This document shows, one piece after another, positions 5,889 to 13,541 of a stretch of 18,031 nt of DNA. The translations under genes were made by a program, and so were the position numbers. Each line of letters starts with the position of its first letter. The stretch's first letter is position 1. This DNA comes from Methanomicrobiales archaeon (lineage in GTDB: Archaea > Halobacteriota > Syntropharchaeia > Alkanophagales > Methanospirareceae): contig QEXZ01000018.1 in the NCBI GenBank assembly GCA_003160755.1, forward strand, positions 1-18,031. Reading direction: 5' to 3'. The notes under the pieces are model-generated. The model had not been told where the DNA came from. It searched no databases and saw only the letters and a program-made list of their open reading frames with translations.

Positions 5889-6030
5889 ACAAATTGCAAA
5901 TAATGAACCACGAGATTCCACACGATTGACACAAGAAACACGGGTTAACAGGGGGTAAAATCGTCAAGAGAACACTGAAAACTAAAATACATTATTCTTC
6001 TCTCGTGATAATCTGTGTAATCTGGTGGTT
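5889..6030. repeat. Palindromic element family 2, copy 1
   Basis: About 142 bp beginning ACAAATTGCAAATAATGAAC and ending in TCTGTGTAATCTGGTGGTT. It aligns along its length with 11861-12000. Its ends pair: AACCACGAGATTCCACACGA near 5905 with TCTCGTG...AATCTGTGTAATCTGGTGGTT near 6001-6030. There is no open frame inside. It looks like a small non-autonomous element or a structured RNA locus. Confidence 0.7.
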
Positions 6031-6037
6031 AATTTGG

Positions 6038-7585
6038 TTACCGAAAACTGCGTGCATTCCTCAACCAGTCTATATCCGGCTGATACAAATCTCGTATGTC
6101 CGTCAATCCTAAACTAATCATAGCGAGCCGCCCAATGCCGAGTCCCCACGCTAAAACGGGATAGTTCACACCCAGGGGATTCGTCACCTCTTCGCGGAAT
6201 ATCCCTGCACCGCCTAATTCTATCCACCCTCGCTCTGCCATATACACTTCTACTTCTACTGAAGGCTCGGTATAAGGGAAATAACCAGGGCGGAATCGTA
6301 TCGAAGGAAAACCCATCTTATTGTAAAACGTTGCGAGACAGCCCAGCAAGTTGCTGAACGTTACTCCTTTGTCCATGACAATCCCTTCTAACTGGTCGAA
6401 CTCCGGAATATGCGTTGGGTCAATCGTCTCACGGCGATAAACGCGGTCAATGCAAAAGACCTTCACCGGCGGCTCGGGATGCGATGCCAGATAGCTCAAG
6501 GTAACGGCAGTTGTATGCGTTCTCAGCAGCAGCTCTTCCCCTAACTCCCTTTTCCATTCTCCACCCCAGCCGGTAGAATTTAACGAACCACCATGCTCGT
6601 GCATCTGTTCGACATTTTTTATCAATTCCTCCCTTGCGTCTATTGGCTTTCTCGCTGCCAGATAGAACGTGTCCTGCATCTCTCGTGCTGGATGGTCCTG
6701 CGGCACGAACAGCGCATCGAAATTCCAAAATGCGCTCTGAACAGCTTCTCCTTTTATTTCTACAAAACCCATCTCCGTGAATATTCGCCTCATCCGGTCT
6801 AAAAGCCGCTGATATGGGTGTATCTTTGCAGGGAAAACTTCCTTTGATGCTAAATTCACGTCGTATCGCTTGAACTTACGACCTCTCCACGACCCTGTTC
6901 TCAGTAGTTCGGGTGTGAGCTGCGCTATTTCGTCTTCTACCGAAATACCGCGGCGAGACAAAATTTCTTCTTTCCCCGCTTCGGTAATTGCTATTTCTCG
7001 TTCTACACGTGAGTATGACTCCACTAAATTCCTAGAACTCAACTGACTCAAAAACCCGTTTAGTTCCTCCTCTGCTAATAAAATCCTCGTTTTAATTCTG
7101 TCTGCCAATGTTCCCCGCTCCGTTGCCCCTTCGCTAACAAAATCCAGTATCACCTCATCAATGCCTGAAAGCGACTCTTCCAGGACTACTGTCGGTATTA
7201 AGTATCTTCCCGCACCTCTTTTCTCTATCCTCGCCCAGTTCTTTTTCAATAGCCAGTTTATTGCTATCTTTACTTCGTCACCAAAGGCATCCCTTAAATC
7301 TTCAACGGTCGCTCCATTTCGGTCTATCAAAAAATACAGTGCTCTTCGCTCCGGCAGCCCTTCCTCTGCGTATGCTCTGCCTTCCTCCGCCAACCGATAA
7401 TAAACCTTCTTTTCCTCTTTTATTTCGCATAATCCCCGCTGGGCGAGCATAAAAGCAGCTTGCATCACGGCATCTTCATTTATGCTCGTTTTTTCGGATA
7501 GGGTTCTTGGGTTCCACTCGCCACCTTCATCTCCGAGAGTAAGTAAAACCCTCTTTTCGGTTGCCGTTAGTTCTACAGTTACCAT
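6038..7585 (-). CDS. pheS: Phenylalanine--tRNA ligase alpha subunit
   Basis: A 515-residue archaeal/eukaryotic-type PheRS alpha subunit. The N-terminal half (to about residue 235) is a series of winged-helix domains (EKRVLLTLGDEGG, LLKKNWARIEKRG, LLAEEELNGFLSQLSSRNLVE). The C-terminal half is the class II catalytic core, with HPYQRLLDRMRRIFTEMGF, VYRRETIDPTHIPEFDQLEG (motif 2) and GLGIGRLAM (motif 3). It pairs with a beta subunit not in this window to charge tRNA-Phe. The frame opens 12 codons earlier at 7621. The ATG at 7583-7585 (MVTVELTATEKRVLL) fits family N-termini better, and a TATA-like AAATTATAC near 7630 would start transcription close to it. It lies 62 bases after AOR on the same strand. 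Confidence 0.94.
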   Translation of the reverse strand: MVTVELTATEKRVLLTLGDEGGEWNPRTLSEKTSINEDAVMQAAFMLAQRGLCEIKEEKKVYYRLAEEGRAYAEEGLPERRALYFLIDRNGATVEDLRDAFGDEVKIAINWLLKKNWARIEKRGAGRYLIPTVVLEESLSGIDEVILDFVSEGATERGTLADRIKTRILLAEEELNGFLSQLSSRNLVESYSRVEREIAITEAGKEEILSRRGISVEDEIAQLTPELLRTGSWRGRKFKRYDVNLASKEVFPAKIHPYQRLLDRMRRIFTEMGFVEIKGEAVQSAFWNFDALFVPQDHPAREMQDTFYLAARKPIDAREELIKNVEQMHEHGGSLNSTGWGGEWKRELGEELLLRTHTTAVTLSYLASHPEPPVKVFCIDRVYRRETIDPTHIPEFDQLEGIVMDKGVTFSNLLGCLATFYNKMGFPSIRFRPGYFPYTEPSVEVEVYMAERGWIELGGAGIFREEVTNPLGVNYPVLAWGLGIGRLAMISLGLTDIRDLYQPDIDWLRNARSFR

Positions 7586-7647
7586 GTTCTCTTTTCTTAT
7601 CGTGCTACGCTCTCTTAACATTACGATAAGTATAATTTATCTGAGTT

Positions 7648-9426
7648 TTAATTTTGTATATCCCCCCCAATCATTTCACCATATATCTCAATCGCTTTCC
7701 TCACGTCTTCTTCCTTTAAGAACCCATGCGGTGTAGGGACTTCAAAAATCCGCTTCGGTATGCGCAGTTTTGCGAGGTCAAACCCTTCTCTGAACTTGAA
7801 GTCCATTTTAGCACGATGAATAACCCTGCCAAGGTCTTCTAATTTCTCCTCCGTCCAGTTTTCTATCCCTATCGCATCCAAAGCCTTTATTACCCTCTCT
7901 GCGCTGTACACTTTCCTCGCAAAGAAGCACACCACGAGACTTGACAGTATTTGCCGCCATTCTTCCTCCTTTAATAACCCTTTCACCACTTCTTCAATCG
8001 TGAATTCTTTCCCTATTAACTTCTGGTCGAGGTCGTATCCCGCGGAATCAAGATGGCTGTGCCTTGCACCCGTGAGATTGTTCAGGTAACATGCAATTCC
8101 GGTATGATATTCCGGCATCTCATTACCGCCAAATGCGAGTGCATAATCCTGCCCGCCATAAATGCTTGATACATGCTCAACGCCCTTAGCCAAGTTTTGA
8201 TAGAATTCATTTGGCATTGCCACTATCTTCTCTATTGCCTCGGAATAGACTTGAACATCTCCCCAGTGGAAGTCAAGACCATCGGTATGCTCCTTTGTTA
8301 TTATCCCGCGCTCATACGCTTCCGTCGCCCATGCTAAGGTCACTCCGGTACTTATCGCGTCCATGCCAATGCGGTCAACCACATCAATCAGCCTCAGATA
8401 ATCCTCCGCACTCTTCATCCCGAGCATAAAACCAAGTGCGTAAATTGTCTCGTTGTCGTAAGGAATGGTTGTGGTCTTGAAATAATAGCCGGGCTCGTAA
8501 AGTTCTCTGAGCGATGCCAAATGAATACAACCCACCGGGCAGTGAGCACATGAAACTCGCCTCGAAAGATACTTCTCGGCAATATTCTCACCTGAAAATT
8601 CTCTCGCAATCTCCTCCGGTGCACTTGCAGATTCTAAATTCTTATATGCCATCCCGCCGAGTTTATTCATCTCATAAATCTTCCCTGCCGTGCCCAAATC
8701 ATGGTATTTCTCCATCGCATCCGTCTCAACCACAACATCCTGTATCTCATCGTAAACGAGCTTGTATTCCTTTCTCTTATCCTTTGGTATTTCTATACTC
8801 TTATCTGCGGATATAACTGCGGCTTTCAGTTTCTTCGAACCCATCACCGCACCCAAACCAAGTCGCCCAAAATGGCGATAGGTTTCACATACCGCACAGG
8901 CATATCTCACCCCCTTCTCCCCCGCTCTTCCAATCCGTATAATGGTTCTTACACCTGCACCGGGCTCCACCTCTCTTAAAATCCTGCCCACCGCTACCGC
9001 TTCTATGCCCCAGATGGAAGAAGCATCTTTAAACTTTACTTCGTCACCGTGTATTGCCAGATATACCGGGATGTCGCTTGAACCTTTGATGACTATCGCC
9101 CCGTAACCCGCAAGCTTAATAGCCATCGCACTTCTTCCTCCTGTGTGGCTTTCTCCGAGATTACCGGTTAATGGCGATTTGAACATCGCCACGGTTTTAG
9201 AAGCGGAGGGGTAGAGTGCTGTAAGAGGACCGACGGCAAAAATTATCGGATTCCCCGCACTTAGCGGGTCTATACCCTTCGGACACTCTTCCTCCAAAAG
9301 CTTTATCGCAACACCCGAACCGCCGAGATATTCGTCAAATAAATCCTCTCTGTTCTCTATTTTGTTGTCTTTTTTCGTTAAATCTATATACAGAACCCTG
9401 TTCATATCTTTTGCTTGCGTTAACAT
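7648..9426 (-). CDS. aor: Aldehyde:ferredoxin oxidoreductase (tungsten-type)
   Basis: A 592-residue AOR-family enzyme, which oxidises aldehydes to carboxylates with ferredoxin as partner, using a tungsten- or molybdenum-bispyranopterin and one [4Fe-4S] cluster. Family features are LYIDLT and EYLGGSGVA near the start, GGRSAMAIKLAGYGAIVIKG (97-116), the cluster motif CAHCPVGC (C293, C296, C300) with C500 in SSLVVCFFA as the likely fourth ligand, and GARHSHLDSAGYDLDQ (453-468) in the cofactor region. The frame is open to 9591, inside the ferredoxin gene, but AGGAGG at about 9435-9440 fits ATG 9424-9426 best; ATG 9430-9432 is possible. It begins 17 bases after the upstream ferredoxin gene, so translation is probably coupled. 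The aldehyde substrate cannot be read from sequence. Confidence 0.93.
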   Translation of the reverse strand: MLTQAKDMNRVLYIDLTKKDNKIENREDLFDEYLGGSGVAIKLLEEECPKGIDPLSAGNPIIFAVGPLTALYPSASKTVAMFKSPLTGNLGESHTGGRSAMAIKLAGYGAIVIKGSSDIPVYLAIHGDEVKFKDASSIWGIEAVAVGRILREVEPGAGVRTIIRIGRAGEKGVRYACAVCETYRHFGRLGLGAVMGSKKLKAAVISADKSIEIPKDKRKEYKLVYDEIQDVVVETDAMEKYHDLGTAGKIYEMNKLGGMAYKNLESASAPEEIAREFSGENIAEKYLSRRVSCAHCPVGCIHLASLRELYEPGYYFKTTTIPYDNETIYALGFMLGMKSAEDYLRLIDVVDRIGMDAISTGVTLAWATEAYERGIITKEHTDGLDFHWGDVQVYSEAIEKIVAMPNEFYQNLAKGVEHVSSIYGGQDYALAFGGNEMPEYHTGIACYLNNLTGARHSHLDSAGYDLDQKLIGKEFTIEEVVKGLLKEEEWRQILSSLVVCFFARKVYSAERVIKALDAIGIENWTEEKLEDLGRVIHRAKMDFKFREGFDLAKLRIPKRIFEVPTPHGFLKEEDVRKAIEIYGEMIGGDIQN

Positions 9427-9442
9427 TCTCATAACCCTCCTG

Positions 9443-9856
9443 CTATGCCTCTGCCTTAACCTCAACCATACCAATGGCGTTATGCACGCAATAATTCGCA
9501 CATTCACCGCAGTATTTACACACGATAGGCTTATTCCGCTCGCTATCCCAGAAAATAGCGCCCATGATACAAGCTTGCGCACAGAAACCACACCCTATGC
9601 ATTTATCCTCGTTCAATATCACTCCTCCTCCTTTACGCTCCCTTAAAGCACCCGTTGGGCACACTTTTGCACATGGCGGATTCTCACATGCGCGGCAGGC
9701 AACAATTACAAAACCTCGCTCTATGCCACCAGCAGACCTCACTCTTACCGCCGACTTGTCAAACCCTCCTCTACCTACCCTTCGCGAACATGCAAACATG
9801 CATTCCATACACCCAATGCACTTGTTCACATCCAGCGCCGCTAATTTTTTTGTCAT
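9443..9856 (-). CDS. Four-cluster ferredoxin, probable AOR electron-transfer subunit
   Basis: A 137-residue polyferredoxin with sixteen cysteines in four sets: C13/16/19/23, C54/57/62/66, C86/89/92/96 and C113/116/119/123. It can therefore hold four [4Fe-4S] clusters. The order and the CENPPCAKVCPTGAL segment match the HycB/PsrB-like iron-sulfur subunits that accompany some AORs. It lies directly upstream of aor, with the aor ribosome site overlapping its stop region, so the pair is one operon and the protein most likely carries electrons between AOR and another carrier. A good ribosome site (AAAAGGAAGG) precedes the ATG at 9854-9856. Confidence 0.92.
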   Translation of the reverse strand: MTKKLAALDVNKCIGCMECMFACSRRVGRGGFDKSAVRVRSAGGIERGFVIVACRACENPPCAKVCPTGALRERKGGGVILNEDKCIGCGFCAQACIMGAIFWDSERNKPIVCKYCGECANYCVHNAIGMVEVKAEA

Positions 9857-9893
9857 AAAACCTTCCTTTTAAAAAGAAAGTTTAATCAAAGAA

Positions 9894-9906
9894 ACTTATA
9901 GTTTTA
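9894..9906 (-). promoter_or_regulatory. Candidate TATA box for ferredoxin-aor
   Basis: The minus strand reads CTAAAACTATAAG, about 40 bases before the ferredoxin ATG, giving a short leader with the ribosome site. It overlaps the edge of the 42-bp repeats. Confidence 0.35.
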
Positions 9907-10017
9907 GTAAAGGTTTTTGCGAAGCAAAAATAGCGCAAGCATTTTTTAGTAAAGGTTTTTGCGAAGCAAAAATAGCGCAAGTATTTTTTAGTAAAGGTTT
10001 TTGCGAAGCAAAAAAGT
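9902..10017 (-). repeat. 42-bp tandem repeat, 2.6 units, after the PiT transporter
   Basis: Units start near 9906, 9948 and 9990, exactly 42 bases apart. Each holds a hairpin TTTTTGC-GAA-GCAAAAA. On the minus strand each hairpin is followed by AAAACCTTTACTAAAA, very like the AAAACCTGTGCTAAAAG that follows the hairpin at 37-76 and 3129-3176. Because 42 is a multiple of three the array reads as repeated amino acids (FASQKPLLK), but it is non-coding as far as can be judged. It begins one to two bases after the PiT stop codon. Confidence 0.85.
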
Positions 10018-11055
10018 TTATGATAACCCCAACCGCACCACCCAATACGCTGCTCCCCCAATTGCCGCTGCCAGAGGAATGGTTATCCCCCATGCAGTCA
10101 CCATTCGCCCTACTTCTGACCATCTTATTCTACGAAGACTCTGAAAGAACGTCCCTCCGATTACCGCAGAGCCTATTACGTGCGTAGTGCTTGCGGGCAT
10201 ACCCGCTAAACTTACCCCTACCACTGCGATACCTGCACCTGTTTCTGCGGCAAATCCGTGTTTCGGCTCCAGTTTTGTCAATCGCCAGCCCATTGTTCTT
10301 ATTACTCGCCATCCCATTAAAAGCGTGCCCAGCGCCATTACCGACCCACACAGTATCTTTACCCACCAGGGCACGGGAAATTGCTCTGGATGCTCTACAA
10401 AAATGAAACCGCCGGTTATTAATGCTGCTGTTATTATGCCCATCGCATTTTGCGTATCATTCATACCATGGCTGAAAGCCATAAAGGAGGAGGAAATAAT
10501 CTGTAGCTTTTTGAATCCTCTCTCTGTCTGGGTCGCCGGCGTATTTTTGAAGAATCGGTAAAGCACCCAACTGATGAGGGAAAAGAGCAAAGCACCAGCT
10601 ACAAATCCCGCAAAAGGACCGAGCATAATGGCGATGAATACCTTATCTGTAAGCATCTTCCACTGTACTATCCCCGTTCCCCCTGCAACGATTCCTGCAC
10701 CGAGAATTGCACCTACTAACGAATGTGTCACACTTATAGGGATGCCAAAAATGGTGCAGACATAAGTCCATATTATTGCGCCGACTAAGCCACTGATGAG
10801 CACCATGAGGAAAGTGTTGGTCGGTAGAGCCTCTGGCGGAATGATTCCCTTACCAATGGTCTTCGCTACCGCTGTAAAGGCAAGAGCACCGAGGACATTA
10901 AAGAAACTCGCCAAAGCAAGTGCCTTCAGCGGCGTTAACGCTTTGGTTGCAATTACCGTGGCAATCGCATTCGCACTGTCGTTCGCACCATTTAAAAAAT
11001 CATAGACTAAGGCAAGAGCGATTATTATGATAACAAAGCCCAGTACCGTCTCCAT
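10018..11055 (-). CDS. pit: Inorganic phosphate transporter, PiT family
   Basis: A 345-residue integral membrane protein with about ten hydrophobic segments and the duplicated PiT signatures: GANDSANAIAT in the first half, GMNDTQNAMGII in the second, and GMPASTTHVIGSAVIGG near the C-terminus. PiT proteins import phosphate, or metal-phosphate, coupled to H+ or Na+. The preferred start is the ATG at 11053-11055; a TTG one codon earlier is open too. AAAGGGCGG, inside the end of the upstream gene, can serve as ribosome site. It follows the DUF47 gene by only a few bases, the usual archaeal and bacterial pairing. The stop codon abuts the 42-bp repeat array. Confidence 0.94.
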   Translation of the reverse strand: METVLGFVIIIIALALVYDFLNGANDSANAIATVIATKALTPLKALALASFFNVLGALAFTAVAKTIGKGIIPPEALPTNTFLMVLISGLVGAIIWTYVCTIFGIPISVTHSLVGAILGAGIVAGGTGIVQWKMLTDKVFIAIMLGPFAGFVAGALLFSLISWVLYRFFKNTPATQTERGFKKLQIISSSFMAFSHGMNDTQNAMGIITAALITGGFIFVEHPEQFPVPWWVKILCGSVMALGTLLMGWRVIRTMGWRLTKLEPKHGFAAETGAGIAVVGVSLAGMPASTTHVIGSAVIGGTFFQSLRRIRWSEVGRMVTAWGITIPLAAAIGGAAYWVVRLGLS

Positions 11056-11058
11056 CAA

Positions 11059-11754
11059 TTAGATACCGCCCTTTAATCTAAACGTCTCCAAAATATTCGC
11101 CACGTCTTCACACTGATCCATTGTATCTTCTAAGATGTCCACTATTTCTCGAAGCAGCATTCTTTCAAGAAGCTCATCAGGATTTTTCACCGGTGAGGTC
11201 ATCAGTGTTCGCAGCCATTTACGGTTTATTTTATCGGCATCGTTTTCTAATTCATTTGTTTTTACGCAGCACATTTCTAATGTTGGTTCCTCACATTTCA
11301 TATCGCGTAAACAATGAACTGCCGTTCTTATTTCATGCGAAGCCTCAAGAATAATCGGAGAAAAATCGCTTACAGGCTCTGGAAGAGTCTGCCTCTGCGT
11401 GAATGTCAGCCTTACCACGGCTTTCTCGATGCCATCTATTACATTATCCAGGTTATGAGCGAAATAACGTATATCCCCCTTTTCTTCCGTAACTCGCGTG
11501 TGGTCATAAAACAGTCCCTGTATGATTTGATGAACAACCGAATCAGCTTCTCCTTCCAGTTCTCCGAGTTGCGCACTGATTTGCGACAGTTTGGAATAAT
11601 CGGCGCCCAATCCCACCAATAGCTCCGCTGCTTCCACCGCCTTATCCGCAAGGTCCTCAAAGAGGTCAAAAAATTTCTTCTCATGTGGTAAAAACGTCAT
11701 TTTATGCAAAACCGAATTCAATACCAATGCTCTCGGCACTACACCTTTTTTCAT
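11059..11754 (-). CDS. DUF47/PhoU-like phosphate transport regulator
   Basis: A 231-residue helical protein of the DUF47 (PhoU-like) family. Typical features are FLPHEKKFFDLFEDLADKAVEAAELL (21-46), ELEGEADSVVHQI (64-76) and the acidic REIVDILEDTMDQCEDVANILE near the C-terminus, which bind metal in this fold. In many genomes DUF47 is encoded directly before PiT and is thought to regulate it; the arrangement here is the same. The start ATG 11752-11754 follows a GGAAAG sequence; ATG at residue 19 (11700) is an alternative closer to the usual family N-terminus. Confidence 0.92.
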   Translation of the reverse strand: MKKGVVPRALVLNSVLHKMTFLPHEKKFFDLFEDLADKAVEAAELLVGLGADYSKLSQISAQLGELEGEADSVVHQIIQGLFYDHTRVTEEKGDIRYFAHNLDNVIDGIEKAVVRLTFTQRQTLPEPVSDFSPIILEASHEIRTAVHCLRDMKCEEPTLEMCCVKTNELENDADKINRKWLRTLMTSPVKNPDELLERMLLREIVDILEDTMDQCEDVANILETFRLKGGI

Positions 11755-11788
11755 CTTTCCGCTATCAGCATATAGGAATAAAAAGGGA

Positions 11789-11803
11789 GTATTTAAATCT
11801 TTC
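11789..11803 (-). promoter_or_regulatory. Promoter for the DUF47-pit operon
   Basis: The minus strand reads GAAAGATTTAAATAC, a purine-rich BRE followed by box A. Transcription about 25 bases downstream would give a short leader of roughly 15-20 bases before ATG 11754. Confidence 0.55.
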
Positions 11804-11811
11804 TAAATTTA

Positions 11812-11836
11812 CCTATATAAAAAGGTTAATATATAG
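11812..11836 (+). promoter_or_regulatory. Outward TATA-like boxes next to palindromic element family 2, copy 2
   Basis: CCTATATAAAAAGG and then TTAATATATAG on the plus strand. No protein gene follows on this strand, so if active they would transcribe the repeat at 11861-12000. The related element at 5889 has AGTATAATATAG at the same side. Confidence 0.3.
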
Positions 11837-11860
11837 ACTTTTGCAGAAAACTGTAAGAAA

Positions 11861-12000
11861 ACAAATTGCAATTAATAACCCACGAGAACTCACAAGATTA
11901 ACACAAGAGATAGTGTTTAATGGGTGATAAAATCGCTAATGAAACAATCACGGAAAAGATATTATGTTGCTCTCGTGGGAATCTGTGTAATCTTGTGGTT
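11861..12000. repeat. Palindromic element family 2, copy 2
   Basis: About 140 bp homologous to 5889-6030. It starts ACAAATTGCAATTAATAACC, has CACGAG...CACAAGATTAACACAAG on the left and CTCGTGGGAATCTGTG then TAATCTTGTGGTT on the right, which pair. The interior GGTGATAAAATCGCTAATGA resembles GGGGTAAAATCGTCAAGAGA in copy 1. No coding sequence. The rest of this 335-base gap (12001-12089) holds only a TCTGCG/CTTCGCG-rich stretch. Confidence 0.7.
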
Positions 12001-12089
12001 ATTTTTCTGAATGATTATAAATGGTTTTTATCTTTGCTCGGGTTTTCTGATGCCTCTGCGTGCTTCGCGTACTCTGCGGTAAAACGTAT

Positions 12090-12653
12090 CTAAACGAGGT
12101 AATCCAACAATTTCCTGAAAGCTTTACCTCTATGCGATAGTCTGTTCTTCTCTTCGGTACTTCGCTCTGCAAATGTTTTCCCTTCGACTTCAAATATGGG
12201 GTCGTAGCCAAATCCCCCCGCTCCTCTTCTCTTCTCCGTTATTTTACCTTCGGCGGTGCCGACAAAAAGACGCGGTGCGGTATTCACCGATTCGGAGAAC
12301 GCAACGACTGTTTTAAAAGTGGCTTTTCGCTCTTCTCCTTTTTTATCCGCCATCAACTTCAGTAGTCCCTCATTACCTATTTTATCGAACACAAAAGCGG
12401 AGAAAGGACCTGGAAAGCCATTTAATGCGTGGATAAGCAGCCCGGAATCTTCTAAGAAGAAGGGCGTTTTTATCGCTCTTTTCTCACGTATATAATTCGC
12501 ACTTTCTCGCGCTACGGACTCTATTTCGTCAAGCTGTAACTCGGGATAGTCATAATCGAGATGTTCTATTGTTATCTCCTTCGCTTCTGCAGCAGCCAAA
12601 TCGGTTATCTCTTTTACCTTGTTCTTGTTCGTGGTGATAAAGACAATTTCCAT
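12090..12653 (-). CDS. rdgB: XTP/dITP pyrophosphatase (Ham1/RdgB family)
   Basis: A 187-residue house-cleaning nucleotidase that hydrolyses XTP, ITP and dITP to monophosphates and keeps deaminated purines out of nucleic acids. Motifs are TTNKNKVKEI near the start (triphosphate contacts), FFLEDSGLLIHALNGFPGPFSA (65-86, metal and base site), KTVVAF, GAGGFGYDPIF (144-154) and SHRGKAFRKLL near the end. Complete, normal length. It starts 10 bases after the pyrH stop, with GAGGT as ribosome site in the overlap region, so the two are co-transcribed. Confidence 0.94.
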   Translation of the reverse strand: MEIVFITTNKNKVKEITDLAAAEAKEITIEHLDYDYPELQLDEIESVARESANYIREKRAIKTPFFLEDSGLLIHALNGFPGPFSAFVFDKIGNEGLLKLMADKKGEERKATFKTVVAFSESVNTAPRLFVGTAEGKITEKRRGAGGFGYDPIFEVEGKTFAERSTEEKNRLSHRGKAFRKLLDYLV

Positions 12654-12663
12654 CGCTGTTACC

Positions 12664-13341
12664 TCATTCAGAATTTATCGCCGTGCCGTGATGCTTCCCC
12701 TGAACGGCATTCAAAATATCACGCGGGTTACTGCCATCAATAACGATGGTCTTTATCCCGCTTCGTTCTATTATCTTCGCTGCAACGGGGTCAATAACAA
12801 TTCTCGACCCTGCTTTTAGTTCCTCTTTCGCAGTAAGCGCGACGAGTTCCTTTGCCGTGAGTTTGTCGTATTTCTTTGCTTCCGGATACCTGCGTGGGTC
12901 TGCATCATAGACTCCATCTACCGACGTCACATCTATGAACAGGTCTGCATTGACATACTCGGCGAGGATTGCCGCTACGGCATCGGTGGTATATCCAGGA
13001 CTTACGCCACCCATCACGGATATTCTCGCTTCTTCTACTGCTCCTGCTCTCGCTCCTGCGACTTCATTATAAGCTGAGAACGGTTCGGGATGCACATTGC
13101 GCAAAGCGGAAATGAGCAATTTCGCATTTACTCTTGTCAGAGCAATGCCGATATAATCGCATATTGTCTCGTTCGCACCCAACGCACGTGCTATTTTTAT
13201 GCGTTCACGCGCTATTTTACCGCCACCGGTAACGATATAGAGGTTATATGATTTCGCAATCTCTTCTAAGACATCCGCAATTTGTTTTATGCGCATGGCA
13301 TCCTCAAAGAAAATCCCGCTTAATGAAATGACTACTTTCAT
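12664..13341 (-). CDS. pyrH: UMP kinase, archaeal type
   Basis: A 225-residue amino-acid-kinase-fold enzyme that phosphorylates UMP to UDP. Features are KVVISLSG at the N-terminus (nucleotide lysine), NLYIVTGGGKIARERI (33-48), RALGANE...DYIGIALTRVNAKLL, VMGGVSPGYTTDAVAAILAEY (108-128) and VTSVDGVYDADPRRYP. The length and the GGGKIARE pattern fit archaeal rather than bacterial enzymes. The ATG 13339-13341 has GGTGAGG as ribosome site. The only visible TATA-like sequence upstream is the end of palindromic copy B (13391-13408), about 55 bases from the ATG. Confidence 0.94.
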   Translation of the reverse strand: MKVVISLSGIFFEDAMRIKQIADVLEEIAKSYNLYIVTGGGKIARERIKIARALGANETICDYIGIALTRVNAKLLISALRNVHPEPFSAYNEVAGARAGAVEEARISVMGGVSPGYTTDAVAAILAEYVNADLFIDVTSVDGVYDADPRRYPEAKKYDKLTAKELVALTAKEELKAGSRIVIDPVAAKIIERSGIKTIVIDGSNPRDILNAVQGKHHGTAINSE

Positions 13342-13390
13342 GTTTAACGTGCCTCACCCTGTAATCTAATTATTCTTTAAGTGCCTTTTG

Positions 13391-13541
13391 TAATATATAA
13401 GGTATAACTTTATCCTATTTAAGACACGGATTTACACGGATTTACACGGATTTTTTCTTTTGGTGGGTTGGATGAGCTATTTTTAACGGCATTAATCTTT
13501 TCATCTGTGTTAATCTGCGTTAATCTGTGTCTATAATTTAT
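13391..13541 (+). repeat. Palindromic promoter-bearing element, copy B
   Basis: Begins TAATATATAAGGTATAAC (13391-13408), then CTATTTAAGACACGG. Left arm 13423-13452 has three 10-bp units (ACACGGATTT), right arm 13504-13531 three units (TCTGTGTTAA, TCTGCGTTAA, TCTGTGTC). The centre is nearly identical to copy A. Read on the minus strand, its left end gives GTTATACCTTATATATTA facing pyrH. Its right end abuts the modC stop. Confidence 0.8.

Noticed and set aside
5889..6030. A CRISPR array or tRNA in the repeat-rich gaps
   Set aside because: There are no regularly spaced direct repeats with unique spacers, and no tRNA T-loop or acceptor pairing was found. The repeats are inverted and dispersed.
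9427..9591. N-terminal extension of AOR to 9591
   Set aside because: It overlaps the ferredoxin gene and lacks AOR features; AGGAGG before 9426 marks the real start.
9896..10123. Open frame encoding repeated FASQKPLLK units
   Set aside because: It overlaps the PiT gene in another frame and the 42-bp repeats. The period is a multiple of three, so the frame stays open by arithmetic, not by coding. No ribosome site.
12001..12211. Short open frame upstream of and overlapping the end of rdgB
   Set aside because: It lies in another frame over the rdgB 3' end and low-complexity intergenic DNA, with no ribosome site.
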